Assembly: GCF_958979055.1 (NCBI RefSeq)
Contig: NC_084886.1
Coordinates: 6,033,001-6,097,000 of the forward strand
DNA from: Alnus glutinosa
Lineage: Eukaryota; Streptophyta; Magnoliopsida; Fagales; Betulaceae
Length of the DNA: 64,000 bases
Direction: 5' to 3'
The position numbers and the translations under genes were made by a program. Position 1 is the first letter of the stretch; the number at the start of each line of letters is the position of its first letter. Shown here piece by piece: positions 36,446 through 48,194 of the stretch. The notes beneath the pieces were generated by a model. It saw nothing but the letters and a program-made list of their open reading frames with translations. It was not told the DNA's origin and did not search any database.

Positions 36446-36720
36446 GTTCCTTCACATACAGAGATATAAATTACGAATAGATTAACCTACATTAAAAACA
36501 TGTCACAAAAACGATATTAGAGAAACAAAGGATCCAGTTTTTCAAATAACATAATATCAAGGAAATCGAATTGAAGCTGTGGCGAAGCTTTTGGTTATTG
36601 TAAATTTGTACTTTTGCGTTGAGATCCCAACATTTGAGAGGTAAAGTGAAGGAAATACTGTACGCAGGATATAAAGAAAACGAAACCCTAGCGGAGATAT
36701 ACGGCGGTGATCCAACTTAC

Positions 36721-36810
36721 GAAAGTTTTGTGCGGTCGAGCAGCCGAAAACCCTAACACAGACAACGACGACTGCGAAAGTCTGAGGGATAAGAAATAAA
36801 AAGAAATTCC
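36721..36810 (-). other. Probable noncoding first exon of RSA1
   Basis: CT-rich minus-strand leader ending at the strong donor AAAACTTTC/GTAAGTTGG. The acceptor GTGAAG lies a few bases before the ATG at 36445, giving a leader intron of about 270 bp. The 5' limit is approximate. Confidence 0.55.
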
Positions 36811-37349
36811 CGAAATTCGTTTGCCTTAATCGCAATATCACTGGTCGGGTCGGGCCGGGCTGAGTGAGCTTGAACGAACGACCGTCAAAATTTGGGTTTT
36901 AATTTGACTTGTTTGGAAAGTGGAATTCTTACGGAGCTAACTTGGGCCGAGGTGTTCGTCCTTGGTGCTGACCCGTCCATTGCATTCCCAAAAGCTGATG
37001 ATCTTTGGGACTTGGGCCCTGAAGGCACAACCCCCAAAAGAAAAATAGCCCTTTCTAAATAAGAGTAATGTATGTTATAAACCCTTTTTTCTTTTTCTTT
37101 TTCTTTTTTTATCCTCCAAAATTAATTAGCTCTTAAAATTATTATTGGATTTTGAATGAATCACTATTGAATTTTGATCCAATAATGATTTTTAAAGCTA
37201 CATCAACTTTAGGAGAATAAAAATATAATTTATAGCATTACTGGGAGTGGCCGACGCAACTTCATCAAGATGTCACTGTCATTAGCATAAGGAGGGAGAG
37301 GATGTGGGTCGTGACGTGATGGAAGTCAAGTAGCAAACATCAAACATGT

Positions 37350-38155
37350 AGGCCTCATTTGGTTCGCATAATAGGTCCCTGAAATTGAACAGTCATTATT
37401 TTGTTTGGTAGGGATCTATTTTTAGAATAGTTATTCCTGTTATAATAATTATTCCCTTACGAAGATGAATACATTTTTCTCTAAAAATTGAGAAAAATAG
37501 CTATTCTTAAAAGAATATACTATATTTTTCAGGAAAAACGACTAATTATTCTTAATTTTTTCTCAATTTTTTTTTTTTTTTTTTTAAAAAAAAAACCCTA
37601 CCTTTACAATGCCTCAAAAACATCAAGTTAATTTTCAATTTCCTTAGAATATGCAATTCCTTCCCTTCCATTTTCCCTCAATTTTCCTTTTAATCAAATA
37701 GACTTCGATCCAAAACACAAATTCATAAAAATATAATAGATGCAACTAACGCCAAATAATTCAAGCTAATTCTCAACTTCCATAGAAACCACATGAAACT
37801 CAAACATCATAAACAAAACAAACCCTAGAATATCAAATAAATTCTTAATGTTCCATAAAAACCACATAATACTTAAAATATGAAATTTGATTCCGCACAA
37901 CTTAATTACCAATATTCTCAATAATGAAACACACAGAACTCAACCAATAGCACTCACATCGGGTATCTTTTTTCTTTTTTCAAAAAAAAAAAGTTAATGT
38001 GGGGTTTTTTTTTATTAATTTTGATTGAATTCTAATTAAAGTATATGTGACTAAACTAAATAGTAGGAATAACCGATTAATTCCACTCTCTTTTATGTCC
38101 GGTAATAACTATTCAATTTTTCAATGAAACACTTATTCCGCAAATCAAAAGGGAC
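37350..38155. mobile_element. Non-autonomous DNA transposon or large MITE with imperfect inverted ends
   Basis: The left end (GGCCTCATTTGGTTCGCATA) matches the reverse complement of the right end (GTCCCTTTTGATTTGCGGAA) at about 70 percent. TGTA occurs on both flanks. About 806 bp, no coding sequence. The superfamily is uncertain (hAT or PIF). Confidence 0.55.
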
Positions 38156-39658
38156 TGTATCGTGGTTTTTATGACAAACGTGTAGGGTGGGTATATAAAA
38201 GATACCCATTAAAAATTCAATTGATATTATTGTTTATAAGAAATTGTTATGAAAAAGGCTCAAAGTACAAATTAAGTGCTCCATTACCTTTTTATGACGT
38301 ATTTAAAAATTTGATGCAACCATGTCAAAATTAAGTGCTCTCATAAGTTCTTTGTGAATATTCCCTGATATTTTTTTCCCTTTTGGTTCATTATGTTTCT
38401 CCCCTTGTATTGTTCACTGTTCAGGGGAAAAAAATAAAAAAATAAAAAATAAATTATCAAATTACACATAGTATAGGTTAATAGGTACCGCATGTTAAAT
38501 ATTTTACAACATTACAAACTATCATGTCAATTAATAATTAAATTGTAGTTGAATCAATAAAAACGCTGACATCAATCATAAAAAACTGAAAAAAAATAAA
38601 ATAAAATAAAATCTTATATAGTGATGTGAGATTACGTAATTCTTATAAAAAGTTTTTAGAAATTTGTCATATATAGTGATGTGAGATTACCATTATTAAA
38701 CTACGTATAATTTATTGTCTTATATCATACGCTTAGTGTTTATGTTAAACACTTAATTAATTAAAATTTTTCTCTCCCCTAGGCCTCTCTTTTTAATTTA
38801 TTTTTTAATTTTTCCAAACAAAACAAGAAAAAAAAAATACACCCAAATGCATCATGTTAGCCGGTAGAACATAAGTGTAATAACACTAATTAAGGCTATT
38901 CGTTTAAAACGAACGGTCAAATTTTATCACATCATCTATCATGTGATAAAAAAATAAAAATTAAATCTTATTTCCAACCACCTCGATCTTTGCCCATCGC
39001 TGTCTCTTCCTATATATGCTCCTTCCCCACCTTCCCACCATCGTAGACCTCCTGGCCTATCTTGCTTTATCATCGTTTTGTCACAGGCTCGCACATGACT
39101 TCTTTGAGTCTTTGACGCACAATACTTATATCGCATTGTCGACCTTTCAAGCCTCGAGTACGAGCTTTGTGCGAAGAGAACTAAACAAAGCAATTCACGA
39201 GCTTGCCCAAATGGCGGTAAAGTAACATACCGACCATGTATGACTCGACACGTGGCCCTCTTCTTTATTTGGAATATTCTGGAAGGATCGTTGCAATGTT
39301 TAATCTTTCTATACAGGTTTAAAACCATTTAAAAAATACTCATACCATACCAGCTGACACGATATGTTTTAAGTGGCTTATATTTTTTATGATTGATATA
39401 AAAAGTTATTTAAAACACGTTATAATAGCTTATGTGAGATGAATATGATAAATATGTGAAATGAATAATATTCCTCTTAATCTCAAGAATAATAATATTT
39501 TTTTTCAAAAAAAAAAAAAAAAAAAAGTAATAATACGCACACTCACACTTTCTAATACTCAATTTTCACACTCCATTATATAACGCTTAAAACAACTATT
39601 AAATTTGTGGTGATTCTTTATGAAATTTTAATATAATAATAATTTTAAAAGTTAAAAA

Positions 39659-39714
<56 letters not shown>

Positions 39715-40789
39715 GAAAAAAAGAGTACAGTTTTAATCTTATCGGAATCCCAAACTCCCAATAATAGAACAAAAAGCGAAGCCAACCACTTCACGCGTGC
39801 TATCGAAAAGTGGCTGATTAGATCGAATTTAACGGCTCGAAAACCAGAATATTCGTTACCATATGTAAATGCTAATAAACAATTCAACGTTGTTCAAAAA
39901 AAAAAAAAAAAATTCAACGACGCCACGTGCTAAGTCTGATCTTAATCGGAAGGACACGACCACACCACGTGCTATAAAAATATTGTTGAAAACGTTGTCC
40001 AAATCAAGGGGGCTCATCTGCTCCAATAAGGGCACATTAGTGACGTGGCAAGATAAGAACCACAAGAACCTTCACCAAAGATTTCTCGTAGCCTTATCCT
40101 AGCCTACCCTTTTGTTGGCAGGACACGCGTCACATGGTCAAAGTGGAGTTGATGTCGACGTCTGTAGGCTGATTAGTAAAGAGAGGAAAGAGGGTAGTAT
40201 TCCAGGTGAAGATGGTGGAAGTGTGGAACTCTCTTTTGACCCAATCAATTGGAAAGATTTTTATTATTATTCTTCACTCTCACCCAATCGCGTTTCTTCA
40301 TATTATTGAAGTTTCTATCTACATTTATGTCTATTTTGTACAGCTACCTATATGGTATCCTATTCGGTATATACTTTGAGTATCATACAGCAACTTTTTT
40401 AGTTACTTCCAAAATTAAAACAATATATTATTTTAGTGGCCATTATATTATCTTCCACTTAGAATAAAATACTCTCCTAATATATTGTCCGTATTAAAAA
40501 AAAAAAGTCAAAAATTATTTATAGTTTAAAAAAATTATAACAATTTTTAAGTTTTATTTATTCATATTTTTAATATATTTATATTTTATTAATTATAATG
40601 GACACGTGTCGATTTTTTATTGGGTATGACGTGACAAACTAACGGATTCTTTTAATTTAGTGGAAGGAAAACGGGTTCAGGAAGTGATTCGTAATTATAA
40701 TTTACCACAATGACCTTCCATAAACTTTTTGTACTACAGTGAGTGATTCATAATTTAAGCCATCTCCAGGGACCAATAATGTAATTATC

Positions 40790-40798
<9 letters not shown>

Positions 40799-40862
<64 letters not shown>
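40799..40862. repeat. (AC)n(AT)n microsatellite
   Basis: ACACACAC runs into about 60 bp of uninterrupted AT. Confidence 0.95.
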
Positions 40863-40864
<2 letters not shown>

Positions 40865-41691
40865 CCTTAATTGTTAATTAAATAAAAAATCCAATCCGCA
40901 ACTTTACTTACCCCTTTATATTCTATTGACATTTAACAACACGTTGATCTATTCAACTATTCTATTCAAATTTATTCTACTGTATACTATTTTTTCCTCC
41001 CTCTTCCCCCATTTGAATGGAAAAGAAAAAGAAAAAACTACTTTTTCCAAGTTTCTAAGTCTCTCTTTCAAACACAACCTAAAATACAATTAAACATGCT
41101 ATTTTTATTTATTTATTTATTAATTCAAATTAAACACGCTATTAGTTTACATTGGACTTGTTCACCTTTCATTTGGATAAAGAACACAAATCCATAAATA
41201 GAATTTGACGCATCTTATCTTCCTCCTTATAGATTAGCATAAACACCGTACTTTGGCATGTGATTACAATTTAATAATAAAAAATCCAATCCGCAACTTT
41301 AAATTAAAAAAATAAAAAATAAAAATCCAATCCGTAACTTTACTTATCAAAATTGCTTACATACACAGCTAATAGAGAATGTGATTGTCACGTATATTTT
41401 TAACATGCATTTTAGGCACGTGTCAGTTTAATATATTAAATTTTAAAAAATTAATGAAAATCTCTTATTTGGGCACTTCAATATTTTAAAGAAGCTGTTG
41501 GCGAATTAAAATTTGAATTATAAAATATTATAATTACACACCAATTTGTTTGTTCAATGCCATTCATAAATTATATTTTTATTTTATAATGTTAACTAGG
41601 TGTGTTCTTACCAATTGTTTTTTTTTTAAAAAAAATATAAATTAATCTAACAAATTAATTGAGACAGTCACTTTAATTTTATAAAATAAAT

Positions 41692-42177
41692 GAAAAAGTA
41701 CACATATTCCTCTTAAACTACCACTCAATTGTCAATGTCTTCCCAAACTACTAATTGTGTCAATGTCCCCCTTCAAACTATCAAAACATGTCAAAGTTCT
41801 CCCTAAGACCAACAAAAAGACAAAAATGACCATCAATTTTTGTCAATAAGACAAAAATGTCTTTATAAATTCGAAATTTTAAAAAACAAATTAAAAAAAA
41901 TTAAGGACAAAGATAATAAATAAAAAAACATTTTTTTTTTGAAAAACAAACGAAAAAATAACTGAAAATTATAAAAATAAAATAATAAAGTTTTTTTTTG
42001 TATAACTTTTTGTTATTTTAGAATTAACAAAAATTAATAATTTTATGAATAATATTTTTGTCATTAGGGAAACATTGACATTTTTCGGTAGTTTAGGGAA
42101 AGATTGATACAATTGGTAGTTTGGAGGACATTGACAATAATCTGGTAGTTTGATGGAGTTATGTATATTTTTTCTTA
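41692..42177. mobile_element. Foldback element with about 100-bp inverted repeats
   Basis: The left arm (for example CCAAACTACTAATTGTGTCA, 41743-41762) pairs with the right arm (TGATACAATTGGTAGTTTGG, 42105-42124). The pairing continues through three repeated AAACTA-TGTCAAT blocks in each arm. The core is AT-rich and noncoding. The target duplication is unclear. Confidence 0.75.
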
Positions 42178-42326
42178 GAATAAAAATATAATTTATAGCA
42201 TTGCTCTTTAATAGGCTCAGTCGATACATTTTGAGGCCTTAGGCGAGAAGTTTGAGTGAGATACTTTATTAAAAAATTAATTATTATTTTTTCATATTTA
42301 GTAGGACCAACTCGATACATTCTTAG

Positions 42327-42329
<3 letters not shown>

Positions 42330-42379
<50 letters not shown>
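42330..42379. repeat. (TA)n microsatellite
   Basis: About 48 bp of uninterrupted TA followed by T9. Confidence 0.95.
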
Positions 42380-42387
<8 letters not shown>

Positions 42388-42482
42388 CCATTCTATTTTG
42401 AACCTTGAACTCAATCATAAATACATAATTTTTGAACGTTGTGTGTGTAATGGCAACACATATAAGAAAGAAAATACCTCAT

Positions 42483-42768
42483 ATCTCATGCAATGATATT
42501 AATGCATTTTTTAATATATTTTTACCATGATTGGAGGTCTTAATTAAAGAATATTGATGATAATTAAGGCTTAAATTTTTTTTGAAATAATTTTGTTATT
42601 AATATTTTGTAATTGGGCGCCTTAATTAAATTGGGGTCTCCTGTATGATATTAATGTATTTCTTAATTATATTTTTATCATAATTTGAGGTATAAATTAA
42701 AGAATATTGATGGTAATTAAGGCCTTAATTTTTTTTTAAAAAAAATTCTATTAATACTTTTTAATTAC
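42483..42768. repeat. Imperfect tandem duplication, unit about 160 bp
   Basis: Copy 1 (from about 42483) and copy 2 (from about 42645) share ATGATATTAATG, TTAAAGAATATTGATG and TAATTAAGGC in the same order and spacing. Divergence is moderate. Confidence 0.75.
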
Positions 42769-42776
42769 ATTAGGTG

Positions 42777-42965
42777 GGAGAAATGCTACATGTACTTAAA
42801 CTTTTACAAATAGAGCCTTATTAAAACGATGTAGAGCTTATTCATTGGAGATAATCAAAACAATTAATAAAAAAAAATATTACAAGTATCAATAAATAAG
42901 CTCCACATCATTTTAATTTTAATAAGGCATTATTTATAAAAAATTTAAATAAAAGTAACATTTTT
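42777..42965. mobile_element. MITE with long inverted repeats, close upstream of NAP
   Basis: The arms include GAAATGCTACATGTACTTAA on the left and the reverse complement AAAATGTTACTTTTATTTAA on the right, then GCCTTATTAAAA and GATGTAGAGCTTATTCATTG paired with its partner. The flanks CATTAGGTG and CATTAAGCT could be a decayed 9-bp target duplication. It lies about 460 bp upstream of the NAP start codon. Confidence 0.7.
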
Positions 42966-43428
42966 CATTAAGCTGATGCCTAATCTGCCTAAAATTTTCA
43001 GCGCCGGCCCTAGCCACTTTTCATCAACCGCGGCGCAGTGTGTGAACAGATTTATTGTCAAAGTATTGCTTGGTAATCGGCTGAGTATTGAATTATACTC
43101 GCATTGGATAAACCCCATCCGGATAGGGTCGCCAGAAGAAGTGCGGGAAGCAACGGACAAAAGTCGATCATATGTGCTTTTCCTTAGTCGTGCGAATGCC
43201 GCTGATAACTCCAATACGAGGTATGAAAAGTCAAAGAAACAGCCAATCGAATTCGACTGTCACAAGACGACAAAAAATATCGCTAATAAAAGGGCTAGCC
43301 CTCTCTGGTTAAACATTTCAAACACTCCTCCATTTCTTTTCTTAGAAATAAAAAAAAAAACATACAAAAGAAGAAGAAGAAGATATTCCACTCTTCCTTG
43401 CTGTTCTCAACTTCTTTGAAGAACTGGA

Positions 43429-44444
43429 ATGGAGGCCTCTGAACTTCCTCCTGGTTTTAGGTTCCACCCAACCGATGAGGAACTGATCATGTATTACCTT
43501 CGTAACCAAGCAACATCAAGGCCATGCCCTGTATCAATGATACCGGAGGTTGATATTTACAAATTTGATCCATGGCAATTGCCCGGTTAGTATTAATCTA
43601 TGTTTAGCCTATAATTACACACATATCTGCGTAATTTGATCGATTTTTTACTTTTTGTGTAATGTAGAAAAATCAGGATTTGGAGAGAAGGAATGGTACT
43701 TCTTTAGCCCGCGGGATCGGAAATATCCAAATGGGGTCCGGCCCAACAGAGCAGCGGTGTCCGGGTACTGGAAAGCCACCGGCACGGACAAGGCTATCTA
43801 CAGTGGGTCTAAGTACGTCGGGGTGAAGAAAGCTCTCGTGTTTTACACGGGTAGGCCGCCGAAGGGCGTGAAGACAGATTGGATTATGCACGAATATCGC
43901 TTGTGCGATTCACGTAAACAACCCAGCAAGCATATGGGATCCATGAGAGTAAGCCTTTTTTTTTTTTTTTTTCCTCGCTTTCAGTTTTAAAGAATTTGCT
44001 CATGTCCTTCACTTAGATTGATCATTTCATTGCTTGTGTTTGTTTGTTTGTTTTGTTTCAGTTGGATGATTGGGTCCTGTGCAGGATCTATAAGAAGAAG
44101 CCTATGGCTAAGTCTTTGGAGCAAAAAGAGGAAGACTCCCTGTCTCTGCCTGCTCAAATTGATCCTAGAGAGCAGGAACACATGTCAAAATTTCCAAGGA
44201 CCTGTTCCATTACTCAACTATTGGATATGGACTACTTGGGCCCAATCTCCCAACTTTTATGTGACAATTCGTACAACTCAACCTTTGATTTCCAAAACAC
44301 CATTGGCAGTGAAGACAAACCCAAGCTAGGGGAAATGCCTTACCAATATATGATGGATTCAGGGAAGTTTCAAGTGAATCAGGGTAGCATCCTGAGCCAG
44401 CCCATATTCTTGAATCCGGTGTATGATATGCCTGGATTTGACCG

Positions 44445-44448
<4 letters not shown>
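43429..44448 (+). CDS. NAP: NAC transcription factor, NAP (NAC029) type
   Basis: Exons 43429-43585, 43668-43948 and 44062-44448 join to 274 aa with the canonical two NAC introns. The NAC domain spans residues 6 to about 155: [86 protein letters not shown] and [13 protein letters not shown]. The C-terminal motif [20 protein letters not shown] marks the NAP subfamily. In Arabidopsis NAP promotes leaf senescence and ABA-linked chlorophyll loss. CYP704B1 lies 1.1 kb downstream on the same strand, as in Arabidopsis (AT1G69490/AT1G69500, from memory). The stop codon TAA is the start of a 39-nt genomic A-run (44447-44485). Confidence 0.95.

Positions 44449-44485
<37 letters not shown>
44447..44485. 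repeat. 39-nt poly(A) run beginning inside the NAP stop codon
   Basis: The bases after the CGC codon are T then 39 consecutive A. The gene has introns and its promoter side is normal, so this is not a retrocopy tail. Length in the assembly may be inexact. Confidence 0.9.
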
Positions 44486-44487
<2 letters not shown>

Positions 44488-45583
44488 GGTCTGGTTACAT
44501 ATTTATAACGGGCATCAACCATTGAGAAATTGTCTCCAAGATATCTTTAAGTTATTTGATTCCCAATCGGGTAGCATATAATGTCAATCTTGTCCATAAA
44601 TGATAAATATGAGTTTCACAAGTTTGGGTGGCCGCAAATTCTGTCTTACTACACTTGCAATCCAAAACAATATCAATTATATATTAGTGACAATCTCAAA
44701 ATCGAAATATGTATATTAAAAAAAATACGTTATGCTATTATGTATTCACTACTGGTCTAGGTTTGCAGTTTGTCAAACACCTGCGAATATATTGTCCTGC
44801 TATTCATGGAAACCATTGATAGAGCAAACCCACAGTTTCCTTGTGCATGTAAACAATCTTCTCGGTTTCGTGGTGATTAAGATATGGGTCGGCACCAAAT
44901 ACTTTGACAAAATTAATGGGGGATATTTTCAAACTAGTTTCTCAATTATTGGCTCCATGGGATGGGGATAGAAAGTGTAAAACTTATCCAAAAAGATGAA
45001 TGCAGGCTCATCGTGGTCAAAAAAACTGTGGAAAGCAAGTTGGTCTAGGATGATGTGTTTAGTACTTCATCGCACGCATGCATGGGTTGAAATGTCGTTG
45101 GGATTGATGACGATATTTCAGACCCTAATAAATTATAATAATACTTATCGGGGCTCTTGCATCAGCAAGGTGGAATCCTACGTGAATAAATTTTATCCTC
45201 TGCTCAGTTTAAGGAACAAGTCTTTCTTTTTCTTTTTTTTTTAACCAGAGCCAATGTTGTTGAATGGGTCATATCATATGGACTCTTACCTGTATTCGTG
45301 TGAAACTTCAGTGTTGGTGGTCACTTGTTCCCACTGCATATTTCAATAATTACACTTGAGCAAGTTAGGTTGAAGACACAAAGAGGGTGAAACATTTTTT
45401 TATTCTCTAGTATTCTGAAGCATACAAAGACTGTTGACATAATATGGCAGTTTACAAGCCACGCCTCTTACGCACACTTTAACCACTTCCTCCACACAAT
45501 AATCATTATAAGAAACAGCCCCATTTAAGCTTTCTCTGCCACACATCGATTTTCTTATTTTAAACTTCATTTTCATCTGAAAA
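44486..45583. other. NAP-CYP704B1 spacer
   Basis: No recognisable gene. It contains the NAP 3' flank and the CYP704B1 promoter. Short ORFs at 44732 and 44996 lack similarity to known families. A pyrimidine-rich leader lies directly before the CYP704B1 ATG. Confidence 0.6.
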
Positions 45584-47865
45584 ATGGGAGAAGAAAAGAA
45601 TGTTTCATTAGCTTATTCTTCCCCAGATGGATACAACATGGGAATGTTGATGCTGGCTTGTATAGTTTTGTCATGGATGTTTATCCCTGTGTGGAACCAG
45701 AGGAATAAGAAAGGCCCAAAATCATGGCCGCTCGTGGGTGCAGCAATCGAACAGTTGATGAACTATGACAGTATGCACGATTGGCTTGTCAAGTACCTTT
45801 CTGAGTCAAAAACTGTCGTGGTCCCGATGCCATTCACAACATACACTTACATTGCAGATCCTGCAAATGTGGAATATGTCCTCAAAACCAACTTTGCCAA
45901 CTATCCAAAGGTAGAAAAGACGTTATTTATTATCAATATAATCTTCTGCATTTACAATTGTCAAATGTTAGGAAATGTGGGATTTATGAGGTTATTTTTG
46001 CATCAGCATCATTGAACCACTGTTTCTGCTTATCTTCTATATTTTTTAAGCCTCTTTGATAAAAGTAATTCTGATTGAAGGGTAAAGTGTATCAATCGTA
46101 TATGGAAGTTCTGCTAGGAAATGGGATTTTCAATGCAGATGGTGAGCTTTGGAGGAAACAGAGGAAGACTGCAAGCTTTGAGTTTGCGTCCAAGAACTTG
46201 AGAGATTTCAGCACTGTAGTCTTCAGAGAGTATAGTTTGAAGCTTTCTACTATTCTAAGTGAAGCTTCTTTCCAAAACCAAGAAGTAGACATGCAGGTCA
46301 ATTCAAAAGCTCCTTAATTCCTATATACAGAACAAAACCATAACAGGGTATTTTGGCAAATTATTACAAAAACAGAACGTAATGACTTTAAATTCATTAT
46401 ATATAAGTTTCCAGAAGCCCCTCTAGCTATAAATATAAAGATTTTTGGACTTTTCTTTTCTAGGAGTTGTTGATGAGGATGACTTTAGACTCCATATGTA
46501 AGGTGGGATTTGGTGTAGAAATTGGAACTTTGGCTCCCAATCTGCCAGATAATCGCTTTGCTAAGGCGTTTGACACAGCAAACATCATTGTGACGCTTCG
46601 CTTCATTGACCCACTGTGGAAAATAAAGAAATTTCTGAATGTTGGCTCGGAAGCTTTACTTGACAAGAGCATGAAAATCATCGATGACTTCACCTACTCA
46701 GTTATTCGAAGAAGGAAAGTAGAAATAGAAGAAGATCGGGCGACTGGCAAAAATATCAAGGTAAAACATAATAGAAACGTTTATTTAGCATTTACTAGAA
46801 GATACATATTCAGCTGTTAAGAAACGTTTTTTCATGGTGAAAAAATATCAGATAAAGCATGATATACTGTCAAGATTTATAGAGTTGAGTGAAGCCTCCT
46901 CAGAAAGCAACTCAACAGACAAGTATCTCAGAGACGTTGTCCTGAACTTTGTGATAGCTGGCCGTGACACAACGGCAACTACTCTCTCATGGGCCATATA
47001 CATGGTAATGACCCACGCCGATGTATGCAACAAGCTTTACTCGGAGCTCAAAACTCTAGAAGAAGATCAAGCAAAAGAAGAGAATGTGTCGTTGCTTCAG
47101 TGTGACACTGGGGACTCGGAATCGTTCAGTGGAAGAGTAAAGCAATTTGCAGGCCTCTTGAATTATGATTCGCTGGGAAGGTTATATTATCTGCATGCAG
47201 TGATCACAGAGACACTTCGTCTGTACCCGGCAGTCCCTCAGGTTTTTGCCCTTTCTCCAACTGAAGGCTGAAGCTCATGCCATATCAATTCGAATGAACA
47301 TTATTAATGTGTGATGATTGTATAGGACCCCAAGGGCGTCTTGGAGGATGATGTCTTGCCAGACGGAACCAAGGTTAAAGCAGGAGGCATGGTGACTTAC
47401 GTTCCCTACTCAATGGGTAGAATGGAGTACAACTGGGGCCCTGATGCAGCCTCATTCAAGCCTGAGAGATGGCTTAGCGATGGATTCTTCCAAAACGCAT
47501 CTCCATTCAAGTTCACTGCATTTCAGGTAATTAACCAAGGATTTCTGAAAAACAGTATAACGAATCAAACTTTAGCTGCCCCTAAGAATTACCTTCTTCT
47601 GAAGATTATAAAGCTTCATACTGGGATAGACACTTCGCCGGACATTTACGGCGGTTCATGGTTCTTGTTTTTCTGTGACCTACAGGCTGGGCCAAGAATA
47701 TGCCTTGGGAAGGACTCTGCATATCTCCAAATGAAGATGGCACTGGCCATTTTGTGTAGGTTTTACAAATTCAGTTTGGTGCCAGATCATCCAGTGAAGT
47801 ACAGGATGATGACAATACTATCAATGGCGAATGGCTTGAAGCTTACCATAGCGAGACGTTCTTAA
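45584..47865 (+). CDS. CYP704B1: Cytochrome P450 CYP704B1, long-chain fatty acid omega-hydroxylase
   Basis: Exons 45584-45910, 46081-46296, 46464-46760, 46852-47241, 47326-47526 and 47686-47865 join to 536 aa. The N-terminal membrane anchor is at about 20-38. The I-helix is AGRDTT (316-321), the K-helix ETLR (400-403), the meander FKPERW, and the heme loop is FQAGPRICLGKD with the thiolate Cys483. WPLVGAAIEQL, VPMPFTTYTYIADPANVEYV and KAGGMVTYVPYSMGRMEYNW follow Arabidopsis CYP704B1 almost residue for residue. That enzyme omega-hydroxylates C16-C18 fatty acids in tapetum for sporopollenin and pollen exine. It acts on the ER surface. All key residues are intact, so the gene looks functional. 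Confidence 0.95.
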
Positions 47866-48194
47866 GATGCCCTGGAGGCCGTTCTCTTTGTTTCTCAATC
47901 TGTATGATACGGAAATAACAACAAAGTTTGCGGTTTAATATCCACAACTCCCATTTGATCCAAGAGACAATATATAATAATCTTCATATCTGATCAACTC
48001 ATTTGTCAAGTAATTAAGCATCAGATTGTAACTCATAAAGATGAAAGCATGAAGTTAATCTGATTAATGCTCTTATAAATCACAGTGTGTATCTTATATA
48101 CATCCAAGTATTATAGTATATATAGTTTGCTTCTTTCTATTCGCAGGAAACTACAGTTAAAGCTGATCCCAATACAGACAAACACCAGCACAAA

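Larger units (their letters stand above)
36811..43428. other. Gene-free, AT-rich spacer with MITEs and simple repeats
   Basis: About 6.6 kb between the divergent RSA1 and NAP genes. Besides the elements listed separately it holds poly(A) at 39661-39693 followed by AAAAG repeats, TA tracts, a duplicated segment GTGATGTGAGATTAC (near 38621 and 38673), and three dispersed copies of AAAATCCAATCCGCAACTTT (near 40887, 41282 and 41323, the last with one change). A pair of CACGTG boxes at 39912-39980 precedes a TATAAAA string, but no gene follows. Short ORFs have no recognisable homology. Confidence 0.6.
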
